From an uncultured Chloroflexota bacterium (GTDB taxonomy: Bacteria > Chloroflexota > Anaerolineae > Anaerolineales > Anaerolineaceae), in the NCBI GenBank assembly GCA_902795255.1, contig CADBKS010000100.1:1-10261 (forward strand): DNA of 10,261 nucleotides, read 5' to 3'. The position numbers and the translations under genes are program-made. This document shows, piece by piece, positions 1 to 6,038 of the stretch. Below the pieces are notes generated by a model, which was given only the letters and a program-made list of their open reading frames with translations, was not told where the DNA came from and searched no databases. Positions within the stretch are counted from its first letter, which is position 1; each line of letters begins with the position of its first letter.

Positions 1-269
1 GCGTCATACATAAACCAGTCTTTTTCGCTCATATATACTTCATCGAACAGACCGGCGCCGTTGACATGATCGACATGGCAGTGCGATACGGCCACGGTGT
101 ACGGCAGGCCCTGCAGCAGATACTCCGCATATCCGCGCAGATCCCCGATTCCCCAGCCGGTATCGATCAGAAGTGCTTTCTCTGTGCCTTTGACAAGATA
201 GCAGTAGACACCCGGCTCGATGATTCTGATGATATGCGGGCTGATCTGATCATGTGTAAATTTAACCAT
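1..269 (-). CDS. MBL-fold metallo-hydrolase, N-terminal part (runs off the window)
   Basis: This is the first 89 residues of a metallo-beta-lactamase-fold hydrolase; the rest lies beyond position 1. The fold's opening strands end in LLIDTG (about residues 33-38, Asp36). The zinc-binding signature HCHVDH follows at 63-68 and supplies the His-x-His-x-Asp-His ligands. Such cytosolic enzymes hydrolyse diverse esters, thioesters, phosphodiesters or lactams, and the substrate cannot be told from this fragment. The ATG at 269 is preceded by a strong GGCGGAGG site about 7 bases away. A likely sigma-A promoter at 289-317 would give a very short leader, so the gene is probably transcribed independently of the small membrane-protein gene 70 bases upstream. 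The family assignment is firm; the specific function is unknown. Confidence 0.88.
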   Translation of the reverse strand, partial: MVKFTHDQISPHIIRIIEPGVYCYLVKGTEKALLIDTGWGIGDLRGYAEYLLQGLPYTVAVSHCHVDHVNGAGLFDEVYMSEKDWFMYD

Positions 270-288
270 TATCGTTTCCTCCGCCTTC

Positions 289-317
289 ATTATCGTATGA
301 ACCGGGTGTCTTTCCAA
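289..317 (-). promoter_or_regulatory. Putative sigma-A promoter of the MBL-fold gene
   Basis: On the minus strand a -35 box TTGGAA (317-312, 4 of 6 consensus) is followed after exactly 17 bases by a -10 box GATAAT (294-289, 5 of 6). Transcription would begin around 282, only about a dozen bases before the ATG at 269, with the GGAGG site at the very start of the message. Spacing and position are good, but this is a sequence match only. Confidence 0.5.
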
Positions 318-339
318 AATAATCTGCTTATTCAATGCA

Positions 340-669
340 TCAGTTTTTCTGATGATTCCTTTCCCAGATACAGCCGCATGCGCCGATGATGACAAGACCG
401 GTACCGAAACAGAGCAGGATCACCGGATAGATGCTCGAGGTGCCGTATATTTCCAGCACGCCCGTCAGAAGCAGACCCAGGGTAATGCACAGCACTCCGT
501 CATTCCAGAGCCGGTTCGTGCCTGTGCGCATCATGATGCACGGCAATGCGCCAAGAACCAGCGGCACAAAGCCCATACAGATCATTGCGGCGGAATATAC
601 ACCGAAGCTGAACATTTCATAGATGAATGCGAATACCATGCATCCAAGGGCTATATACAGCCAGATCAT
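340..669 (-). CDS. Small four-helix membrane protein, unknown function
   Basis: This encodes 109 residues, almost entirely hydrophobic. Four predicted membrane segments lie at about 3-20, 23-46, 57-75 and 78-101, and a short polar tail ends in ERNHQKN. The ATG at 669 has an AAAGGAAAC ribosome binding site at suitable distance. It begins 16 bases after the stop of the phosphodiester glycosidase gene, so the two are very likely co-transcribed. No motif is recognised: there is no transport signature, catalytic residue or lipobox. It might be a stress or envelope accessory protein linked to its neighbour, but that rests only on position. A reading frame on the same strand is open much further upstream inside the neighbour; the local ribosome binding site and composition favour the 669 start. 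Confidence 0.75.
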   Translation of the reverse strand: MIWLYIALGCMVFAFIYEMFSFGVYSAAMICMGFVPLVLGALPCIMMRTGTNRLWNDGVLCITLGLLLTGVLEIYGTSSIYPVILLCFGTGLVIIGACGCIWERNHQKN

Positions 670-685
670 TGTTTCCTTTTTATTG

Positions 686-1804
686 TTAATAGCCGATACA
701 GACCGCATCGCTGACACTCCTTTCTGACATTCTGTTTCCGCTCGTTGTCGGATAATTGACGACTTCACCCATAAAGACCATGGTCGAAGAACCGCCTCCG
801 TCAAGGTTATAAGCTGTCTCAGCACCGAGCTGCTCCATGAACTGCGCGAGCTCATAAAGGGACAGCCCCTCACTTTCCGCAGTCCGGCCATCAGCAACCA
901 CAAAAAGGTAGTGGAGATTATCAATGATCCCGATCGCGGTCCGTGGGTTGGAAGCCATTGCCTTTCCGACTTCAGCCGAAGGATCAATACTGACTGCTCC
1001 GTCCGCGACCAGTACCGGGCCGAAAGAGAAAGCCTGCCAGACACCGCTGTCAGCAAGTTCCCGGGCCGTGACTTCCGAAGGATCAGCGATCCCCATGGAA
1101 CCGTCCGCGTAAATGCAGAGCACATCCGTTTTACCGGGCGTATCCCGGTAAACGATCCCGTTGCGGATCACATATCCGCGCTCCTGCGCACCGTAATAGT
1201 CCCCGTTGATCGCCAGGATCGCATCATTATCTTCGGCAATGTTGGAGGTCGTATCCGTCACGTTTTTTCCGTAAGCGTTATTGGCCAGTGCGGTTCTGAG
1301 ATAACGTGCGGAAGTCAGCTGAACATCCGCCGCGTATACCGTTGTACCGTTCACGCTGTACTCTTTGAGCGTGATTTTAATATTTTCATCCTCATAAGTA
1401 CCGGTCTGCTTACTCAGGCTTTCACCGGAAACGTCCGCACCGGCTGATGCAGATCCCGAAACCTGCTGCAGATTCACTTCAGAGACCGAGGTCTTTTCAT
1501 ATGCGGGCCCGGTTTGGGATGCAGAGGTTTTCCTTGTTTTCCCTCTTGAAGCGGATACCCGATTCGTTTTTACGCTGTTTGCTTCTTCCGAAACAGATGA
1601 TCCTTCACCGCTCTCCGCCGGGTTCACTGCCAACGCTTCCGTCATCCGATCGTTATCCACGGACTGTTCATCAAACAGCGCCAGGTTTACCGCCGAAGCG
1701 TCAGCCTGATAGACGGAAGAGATCACAAATGTATCCAAAGCAATATAAAGTGTAAACATGAACAAGACTGCAGAATAGCATATTGTCCACAGATGTTTTT
1801 TCAT
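686..1804 (-). CDS. Membrane-anchored phosphodiester glycosidase family (NAGPA domain) protein
   Basis: The product has 372 residues. An N-terminal hydrophobic segment (about 4-32) acts as signal anchor. It is followed by a Ser/Ala/Glu-rich, low-complexity linker (about 45-130) that probably spans the wall, then a C-terminal domain of the phosphodiester alpha-GlcNAcase (NAGPA, PF09992) family from about 145 to the end. Family signatures are AINGDYYG (198-205), PRTAIG (287-292), VADGR (303-307) and the hallmark NLDGGGSSTM (333-342), with SERSVSDA near the C-terminus. Relatives cleave sugar phosphodiesters, and bacterial members are linked to exopolysaccharide or teichoic-acid-like polymers. 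The catalytic domain should face outside. The ATG at 1804 is chosen because AAAGGAATC lies just upstream; the alternative ATG at 1846 has no good site and would place charged residues before the anchor. The 109-residue membrane-protein gene follows. Confidence 0.88.
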   Translation of the reverse strand: MKKHLWTICYSAVLFMFTLYIALDTFVISSVYQADASAVNLALFDEQSVDNDRMTEALAVNPAESGEGSSVSEEANSVKTNRVSASRGKTRKTSASQTGPAYEKTSVSEVNLQQVSGSASAGADVSGESLSKQTGTYEDENIKITLKEYSVNGTTVYAADVQLTSARYLRTALANNAYGKNVTDTTSNIAEDNDAILAINGDYYGAQERGYVIRNGIVYRDTPGKTDVLCIYADGSMGIADPSEVTARELADSGVWQAFSFGPVLVADGAVSIDPSAEVGKAMASNPRTAIGIIDNLHYLFVVADGRTAESEGLSLYELAQFMEQLGAETAYNLDGGGSSTMVFMGEVVNYPTTSGNRMSERSVSDAVCIGY

Positions 1805-1865
1805 TATAAAGATTCCTTTCTTATCATTTTTCACATCGAGGTTCATTTCCGCAATGCAGCCGTCT

Positions 1866-1884
1866 CCGGGAAGTGAGTTCCCGG
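1866..1884 (-). promoter_or_regulatory. Stem-loop in the leader of the glycosidase gene
   Basis: A perfect inverted repeat, CCGGGAA at 1866-1872 and TTCCCGG at 1878-1884, encloses a 5-base loop. It lies about 60 bases before the glycosidase ATG at 1804 and inside its predicted leader if transcription starts near 1936. No U tract follows on either strand, so it is not a standard terminator. It could be a leader structure or a protein-binding site; the role is unknown. Confidence 0.4.
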
Positions 1885-2014
1885 TTCGGTTCCGGCTGCG
1901 GACGTTAGATTCCGAAATCAGCGGATGCGCCTCTTAAACCTTATCATACACGCACAGCCTTAGAATCACTTTAGAAACAGCCGGCTCATGAAGCGATTTC
2001 CGGTCAGCACCTTT

Positions 2015-2043
2015 TCTTCAGGCAGAAAGAACCGTAATAAAAT
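2015..2043 (+). promoter_or_regulatory. Possible promoter of the HAD phosphatase gene
   Basis: A -10-like TAAAAT (2038-2043) sits in an A-rich stretch, 17 bases after a weak -35-like TCTTCA (2015-2020, 3 of 6). Transcription would start near 2050, about 60 bases before the ATG at 2113. The weak -35 box makes this tentative. Confidence 0.3.
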
Positions 2044-2112
2044 AAAAACAGGCCCGGTCTGCCATTCAGCCGGAAGGCCGGACAACAATTACGGAACGGG
2101 AAGGTAACGCTG

Positions 2113-2742
2113 ATGAATAAAACGGCATTTATCTGGGATCTGGACGGGACCCTGCTGGATTCCTACGGGATCATCGTATCAAGTCTGCAGGATGCGTTCC
2201 GGGAGTTCGGTATTGATCCCGATCCTGAGGAGATCCGGCGCGAAGTCATTATACGCTCAGTCGGTGACTTTATTACCCAAAAGGAAAAAGAGACCGGGAT
2301 CCCTTTCGAACAGGTGAAGGCAAGGTTTTCCGAAATCAACGACAGCCGCAAGCTGAATATTCCGCCCATGCCCCATGCCGCGGAACTTCTGCACTGTCTC
2401 AGGGAGCGATCGATCCCGAATTTTGTTTTCACCCACAAGGGGACCTCTACCCAAACGGTTCTGAAAAATATCGGTCTGTATGATTATTTTGAGGAGATCA
2501 TCACCGGGAAAGACGGCTTTCCCCGGAAACCGGATCCGGCCGCGGTCCTTTATCTGATCCGGAAACATGACCTGGACAAAAGCAGCACTTTTTATGTTGG
2601 GGACCGGTCACTGGATATTGAATGCGCGGTCAATGCCGGCATTAAAAGCATTCTGTTCCTTCCGGAAGGCAGTGCCGCGGAACCGACAGGAAAAGAGACC
2701 TTTATCGTGAAGGATCTGCGGGAAATAAAGGATCTGGTCTGA
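2113..2742 (+). CDS. HAD-superfamily (subfamily IA) phosphatase
   Basis: This is a 209-residue haloacid-dehalogenase-like hydrolase of about the usual length for phosphoglycolate phosphatase or beta-phosphoglucomutase relatives. All four motifs are present. Motif I is WDLDGTLLDS, with nucleophile Asp9 and acid/base Asp11. Motif II is FVFTHKG, with Thr107. Motif III is the Lys of RKPDP (Lys139). Motif IV is VGDRSLD, with Asp164 and Asp168 for Mg2+. Residues about 15-85 form the helical cap between motifs I and II, as in subfamily IA. It should dephosphorylate a small cytosolic phosphometabolite; the substrate cannot be read from sequence. The ATG at 2113 has GGGAAGG about 9 bases upstream. The gene stands alone on the plus strand and ends before a bidirectional terminator at 2812-2840. 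Confidence 0.9.
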   Translation: MNKTAFIWDLDGTLLDSYGIIVSSLQDAFREFGIDPDPEEIRREVIIRSVGDFITQKEKETGIPFEQVKARFSEINDSRKLNIPPMPHAAELLHCLRERSIPNFVFTHKGTSTQTVLKNIGLYDYFEEIITGKDGFPRKPDPAAVLYLIRKHDLDKSSTFYVGDRSLDIECAVNAGIKSILFLPEGSAAEPTGKETFIVKDLREIKDLV

Positions 2743-2811
2743 CACGAAGCCCGCAGAAACGGACGGACGGCTTGTATACAGCGGGGATCGCCCGCACGGA
2801 AAAAAGAACAG

Positions 2812-2840
2812 AAAACCCGGGAAGAGTTCTCCCGGGTTTT
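2812..2840. terminator. Bidirectional rho-independent terminator between the HAD gene and tRNA-Leu
   Basis: A perfect 11-bp stem pairs AAAACCCGGGA (2812-2822) with TCCCGGGTTTT (2830-2840) around a 7-base loop. Five T residues end the plus-strand side, and on the minus strand the stem ends in TTTT followed by further T-rich sequence. It can therefore stop the plus-strand HAD transcript and the minus-strand tRNA transcript. It begins only 5 bases beyond the tRNA 3' end. Confidence 0.9.
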
Positions 2841-2844
2841 TGAG

Positions 2845-2928
2845 TAGCGCGAGTGGGGGTCGAACCCACACGATGTCACCATCGTCAGATTTTAAGTCTG
2901 ATGCGTCTGCCGATTCCGCCATCGCGCC
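2845..2928 (-). tRNA. tRNA-Leu (anticodon UAA)
   Basis: This is an 84-base class II tRNA. Its anticodon arm is TCAGA, loop CTTAAAA, TCTGA, giving anticodon TAA (2894-2892), which reads UUA and, by wobble, UUG. A long variable arm (CGATG, loop GTGA, CATCG) is typical of leucine tRNAs. The T arm is GTGGG, loop TTCGACC, CCCAC. The acceptor stem pairs GGCGCGA with TCGCGCT, so the first pair is G1-U72 wobble, and the discriminator base is A73 as expected for Leu. CCA is not encoded and must be added by the nucleotidyltransferase. Its own strong promoter lies just upstream (2940-2967), and a terminator begins 5 bases past the 3' end. Confidence 0.96.
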
Positions 2929-2939
2929 ACATCATTTTT

Positions 2940-2967
2940 ATTGTACCCGAGTGGCGTTAAAAGTCAA
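2940..2967 (-). promoter_or_regulatory. Promoter of tRNA-Leu
   Basis: On the minus strand TTGACT (2967-2962, 5 of 6) and TACAAT (2945-2940, 5 of 6) are separated by 16 bases. The predicted start is near 2933, about 5 bases before the tRNA 5' end, as is usual for stable RNA genes. An A/T-rich palindrome just upstream (2970-2987) fits the position of an UP element. Confidence 0.8.
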
Positions 2968-2969
2968 GC

Positions 2970-2987
2970 CATTCGAAATTTTGAATG
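2970..2987. promoter_or_regulatory. A/T-rich near-palindrome upstream of the tRNA promoter (UP-element-like)
   Basis: CATTC (2970-2974) and GAATG (2983-2987) flank a central AAATTT (2976-2981), with one mismatched pair. It begins 3 bases upstream of the -35 hexamer of the tRNA-Leu promoter, covering about -38 to -55. That is where the alpha subunit C-terminal domains of RNA polymerase contact UP elements. Its palindromic form would also suit a dimeric regulator. Confidence 0.4.
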
Positions 2988-3090
2988 ACCCCTTGGAGCC
3001 CGCGAATGAGCGGGCGAAAACCAAAAACAGCCAGCTCTGCTATTCCAATTCAGATCAGCGGAAACAAGATGCTTTGACTCATCCGGCGGG

Positions 3091-4452
3091 TCAGTCTTCT
3101 TCCAGGGGGCGCATGGTTTCCGGGTGTTTGAGGCAGTGCCGTAGGTAGATGAGGTCAGCGATGATCTGGACGACGGTAGCACAGGGGATGCCGAGCCCGA
3201 CCCGGAACATGGAGACCGGCAGACGGCGGCTCATGAACCAGGAGACGGGGATACGGATCCCGAAAGCGCCCAGCACACCTTCCCGGGCGACGAAAGCCGT
3301 GTGCCCGACCCCGATAAAGAAGCCGTGCATACAGAAAAGGAAGGGTGTCAGCAGACAGTCGATCCCGTAGGCGCGCAGGTAATCCGCACCCGCAGCTGTT
3401 ACCTCGGGCTTTCCGCTGACGAACAGGCCGATCAGCAGATCCCCTCGGAAGAACGCCAGGAAAAACATCGCGGTACCGAAAACAATGGAGGTCAGGACGG
3501 CGTAAAGGAGACTGCGGAGCGCCCGTTCCGGTTTCCCGGCGCCGATGTTATGCGCCACATAGGCCGAAAGGGCCTGCGAGAAAGATCCGGGGACGATCAT
3601 GATGAAGGCGCAGACCTTTTCCGCCACGCCGGCACCGGCAGAGGCGGCGACGCCGAGATCATTGATGATGGCGATGATCACCAGGAAGGAAAGGGAGACC
3701 AGCAGGTCCTGCAGGGCCATGGGGAGCCCGACTTTGAAGATGATCCGCAGGTGTTCGGTCTCTTTCCGGATCATCTCTGTCCGGAAGGGGAAGGGCAGCC
3801 GGCGCCGTCTGATGATCAGCACGCCCATAAGGACGCTCAGGGCCTGCGCAAAAACGTTGGTGATGGCCGAACCTCCCGCACCGAGTTTAAAATGCCCGAC
3901 GAGGATCATATCCGCCAGAAAATTCAGAACAAAAGATACGGAGACAATGATCAGCGGTGTTTTGGAGTCCCCCACACCGCGGAAGATGGCGCCGAGAACA
4001 TTGTACCAGGCGACAAAGAGCGTCCCGAGCGCGCAGATGCGGATGTAGAGGACCGTGCTGCGGTAAGCTTCTTCCGGGGCCTGCATCAGTCTGCTCCATA
4101 ACGGAGCCGGGATAAACAGCAGCGCAGTCAGGACCAGTCCCAGGATACCGAAGGACCATACACCGGTGCCGACCACTTGCCCTGCTTCCCCGGGTTTCCC
4201 TTTCCCGAGCTTCTGCCCCAGCAGGACGGTGATACCGATGGAAAGTCCGGCGAGGATCGTCCGGACCATATCCACGATCCCGGACCCGGTCGAGACGGCC
4301 GAAACGTCGCCGGTGGTGCCGAACAGACCGATGATGAGCATATCCCCCGCGCTGTATAAGGCCTGCAGAAAGTTGGCGAACAGCAGCGGCAGCATGAATC
4401 GGACCAGCGGCCCGTAGATCTTCCCTTCGGTAAAAGTCTGTTTCTGTGACAT
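3091..4452 (-). CDS. MATE family efflux transporter
   Basis: The 453 residues have the typical length and 12-helix layout of the multidrug and toxic compound extrusion family. The protein opens with a short polar stretch and the helix-1 sequence GPLVRFMLPLLFANFLQALY, followed by DMLIIGLFG, which is characteristic of MATE helix 1. A gene-duplication boundary falls near residue 225 (after RRRRLPFPFR), and the second half begins LRIIFKVGLPMALQDLL, mirroring the first. Such proteins export cationic or hydrophobic compounds in exchange for Na+ or H+ across the inner membrane; the substrate is not predictable. The ATG at 4452 has a GGAG site about 9 bases upstream. The gene is monocistronic upstream, with a strong promoter at 4479-4507. 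No convincing terminator was seen after its stop, so some transcripts may run on into tRNA-Leu. Confidence 0.93.
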   Translation of the reverse strand: MSQKQTFTEGKIYGPLVRFMLPLLFANFLQALYSAGDMLIIGLFGTTGDVSAVSTGSGIVDMVRTILAGLSIGITVLLGQKLGKGKPGEAGQVVGTGVWSFGILGLVLTALLFIPAPLWSRLMQAPEEAYRSTVLYIRICALGTLFVAWYNVLGAIFRGVGDSKTPLIIVSVSFVLNFLADMILVGHFKLGAGGSAITNVFAQALSVLMGVLIIRRRRLPFPFRTEMIRKETEHLRIIFKVGLPMALQDLLVSLSFLVIIAIINDLGVAASAGAGVAEKVCAFIMIVPGSFSQALSAYVAHNIGAGKPERALRSLLYAVLTSIVFGTAMFFLAFFRGDLLIGLFVSGKPEVTAAGADYLRAYGIDCLLTPFLFCMHGFFIGVGHTAFVAREGVLGAFGIRIPVSWFMSRRLPVSMFRVGLGIPCATVVQIIADLIYLRHCLKHPETMRPLEED

Positions 4453-4478
4453 TATGATCTCCGTAACAAAACGGCATA

Positions 4479-4507
4479 ATGGTAACAGGAATTCCGAAAA
4501 CTGTCAA
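4479..4507 (-). promoter_or_regulatory. Strong promoter of the MATE gene
   Basis: A perfect -35 box TTGACA (4507-4502) is followed after 17 bases by TACCAT (4484-4479), which is preceded by TGT, an extended -10 TGn element. Transcription should start about 20 bases before the ATG at 4452. The leader is too short for an elaborate riboswitch, so regulation, if any, would be by a DNA-binding protein. Confidence 0.7.
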
Positions 4508-4636
4508 ATGACGGGAAGACACAGAAAACGGGAAAACCGGAAATGAAAGAGGCGCTGATCTGATCCGCAGGAGTCAAAACAGCCTGTTCCGCTGCCGCAT
4601 AATGAGCCGGTGAAAACAGACTGCTTTGCCTTCCGG

Positions 4637-5656
4637 TCAGTCCTCCGCGGCGTCCTGACAGCATTCGGTGTCCGCCATGACACTGCGGTAACAGTCCCGC
4701 ATCCTTTCATCATAACAGGACATCACCACGGTCATGCCGTGATCCGGGTTTTCGGCGAGCCACTCCCGGACCGCAGACAAAGCAGCCGATGCGGCAGCCC
4801 GCGCCGGATAGCGGTAAGCGCCGGTGGAGATGGCGGGAAAAGCGATGGAATGCAGGTCATACTGTTTCGCCAGATCCAGCGAACTGCGGTAACAGCTGCG
4901 CAGCAAAGCCTCACAAATCGCTTTCCGGGACGGATCATAAACCGGTCCGACCGTATGGATCACATACCGTGCCTTCAGCCGGTACCCCTTTGTGATCTTT
5001 GCCTCCCCGGTGCGGCAGCCGTTCAGCCCCCGGCATTCCGCCAGCAGCCCCGGACCGGCCGCGCGGTGAATGGCCCCGTCAACGCCGCCCCCGCCCAGGA
5101 GCGACCTGTTGGCGGCGTTCACGATCACATCCACATCCAGTTCCGTGATATCCCCGACAGCAAAACAGATCCGGTTTTCCGGCGTATCCGCGTCCAGAAT
5201 CATCCGGATCAGGTCTTTCCGGAGCAGGAAGGCCTTTCCGTACGGATTGATAACCAGCCCTTCTTCGGCAGCGTTCCGGAAACTCTTCAGCAGCGGACGG
5301 ATGTCATAAGTGACCGTAGAACAGCTTTCTCCTTTTTCGTATTCGGCCCGCGAGGTGAAAACAGGCTGCCATTTCTTCCCTTCTGCATCATCGACCGGAA
5401 GGAGCCGGAAGGCGATCGTCTTGTCTGTCGTAAAGCTCTGCCCGGCCCGGAGGTTATCGGCGTCGATCAGGTCAAAGGCCTCCTGAGAAGGAATGACCGG
5501 GATGATGAAGCGGCCGTCCTCGTGCATTGCTGAACGGATCGCTTCCAGCACCCGGACCAGGTTTTCCTTCGTCGCGGCCAAATGGAACCGCCCGACCGCA
5601 TTCTCAATGCTTTCGCACCCTTTCGGCTGGGTCCTTCTTTCTTTTGTTTTATCCAT
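4637..5656 (-). CDS. SseB-domain/macrodomain fusion protein
   Basis: The 339-residue protein has two recognisable parts. Residues about 25-150 resemble the SseB N-terminal domain (PF07179): KENLVRVLEAIRSAM, GRFIIPV, a WQPVFTSRAEYEKGE block (96-110) and INPYGKAFLL (136-145). Residues about 163-325 are a macrodomain: GDI (168-170), IVNAAN (178-183), the Gly-rich loop LLGGGGVDGAIH (186-197), TGEAKITKGY (216-225) and the second binding loop FPAISTGAYRYP (273-284). The Asn and Gly residues that bind ADP-ribose and support hydrolase activity in MacroD/YmdB-type domains are kept. It should bind or hydrolyse ADP-ribosylated protein, nucleic acid or O-acetyl-ADP-ribose in the cytosol. The ATG at 5656 is chosen because it overlaps the stop of the 94-residue gene upstream (ATGGATAA), implying translational coupling. 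A longer frame reaches 5770 but lies inside that gene. Confidence 0.87.
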   Translation of the reverse strand: MDKTKERRTQPKGCESIENAVGRFHLAATKENLVRVLEAIRSAMHEDGRFIIPVIPSQEAFDLIDADNLRAGQSFTTDKTIAFRLLPVDDAEGKKWQPVFTSRAEYEKGESCSTVTYDIRPLLKSFRNAAEEGLVINPYGKAFLLRKDLIRMILDADTPENRICFAVGDITELDVDVIVNAANRSLLGGGGVDGAIHRAAGPGLLAECRGLNGCRTGEAKITKGYRLKARYVIHTVGPVYDPSRKAICEALLRSCYRSSLDLAKQYDLHSIAFPAISTGAYRYPARAAASAALSAVREWLAENPDHGMTVVMSCYDERMRDCYRSVMADTECCQDAAED

Positions 5657-5933
5657 TGTCCTGCCCCTGATCCGAAAATTGCCGCCGGTAAGATATGCCC
5701 TGCGCGTCCAAATACGCCAGCAGCCCCGACGAGCCTGTCTTCCGGCCCCTTTCGATGAGCTCCTTCTCACTGATCAGTCCAAACAGCTTCTCCGTGTCTT
5801 CCCGCGGAATGATAAACTCCTGCTGGCTCCTGATGCCGGCTTCGTCATCATCGATCTCATGGAAAAGATGAAGGCCGTCATTCCGGTAACAGCCCCAGAA
5901 ACTGACCGTTCCTGCCGAAAAGATATTAAACAT
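5649..5933 (-). CDS. 94-residue protein of unknown function, coupled to the SseB-macrodomain gene
   Basis: This is a soluble-looking protein with no signal peptide or membrane segment. The N-terminal third is aromatic and probably beta-rich (FNIFSAGTVSFWGCYRNDG), followed by an acidic patch EIDDDEAG (26-33) and EFIIPREDTEKLFGLI (39-54). A helical C-terminal part includes GLLAYLDAQGI (70-80). I recognise no family. The start at 5933 has a strong CGGAGG six bases upstream. Its TAA stop lies inside the start of the SseB-macrodomain gene (8-base overlap), so both are made from one message, probably in fixed ratio. It may be a partner or regulator of the macrodomain protein; that is inferred from coupling only. 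A long hairpin (5969-6009) stands between this gene and the SIMPL gene upstream. Confidence 0.75.
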   Translation of the reverse strand: MFNIFSAGTVSFWGCYRNDGLHLFHEIDDDEAGIRSQQEFIIPREDTEKLFGLISEKELIERGRKTGSSGLLAYLDAQGISYRRQFSDQGQDNG

Positions 5934-5968
5934 TTGCGCCTCCGTATTTCCGGCCGCCTGATCCTGGC

Positions 5969-6009
5969 CCCGTCTGCTGAAAACAGAGCTGCCGTTTTCA
6001 GCAGACGGG
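5969..6009 (-). other. Perfect 16-bp stem-loop between the SIMPL and 94-residue genes
   Basis: Bases 5969-5984 and 5994-6009 are exact reverse complements, 16 bp each, separated by a 9-base loop. The minus-strand transcript would carry this hairpin about 30 bases after the SIMPL stop (6039) and about 35 bases before the ATG at 5933. It is followed by GCCAGGATC, not by U residues, so it is not a canonical intrinsic terminator. It may weaken read-through, protect the upstream message from 3' exonucleases, or mark an RNA processing site. Confidence 0.7.
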
Positions 6010-6038
6010 CGGCCCGGCGGGGAGTGATGTCCGCGGGA

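Larger units (their letters stand above)
1805..2112. other. Divergent intergenic region between the glycosidase and HAD genes
   Basis: This stretch of about 310 bases holds no convincing gene. It carries the leaders and promoters of two divergent genes. Visible in it are a perfect 7-bp inverted repeat (1866-1884), a possible minus-strand -10 box TATGAT (1948-1943) without a convincing -35 box, and a possible plus-strand promoter (2015-2043). It is more AT-rich around 1925-2050 than the flanking genes, as expected of a promoter region. Confidence 0.6.

Noticed and set aside
338..354. Hairpin CATCAG/CTGATG over the stop codon of the 109-residue gene as a terminator
   Set aside because: On the minus strand the loop is A5 and the sequence after the stem is CATTGAATAAG, with no T tract, and the stem is only 6 bp.
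1805..1846. Upstream ATG at 1846 for the phosphodiester glycosidase
   Set aside because: It has no good ribosome binding site and would put charged residues before the membrane anchor; the ATG at 1804 has AAAGGAATC at proper spacing.
2998..3015. Inverted repeat GCCCGC/GCGGGC as a terminator for the MATE gene
   Set aside because: On the minus strand the stem is followed by TCCAAGG rather than T residues; the T runs lie on the wrong side. It may be a structure, but not a standard terminator.
3301..4101. Long plus-strand open frame of 266 codons opposite the MATE gene
   Set aside because: Its product is rich in Asp, Gly, Arg and His with no recognisable domain, and it lies wholly antisense to a clear 12-helix transporter. 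GC-rich codon bias creates such frames.
4590..4625. Imperfect direct repeat (GTCAAAACAGCCTG and GTGAAAACAGACTG) between the macrodomain and MATE genes
   Set aside because: Only two copies with several mismatches; too weak to call an operator or an element end.
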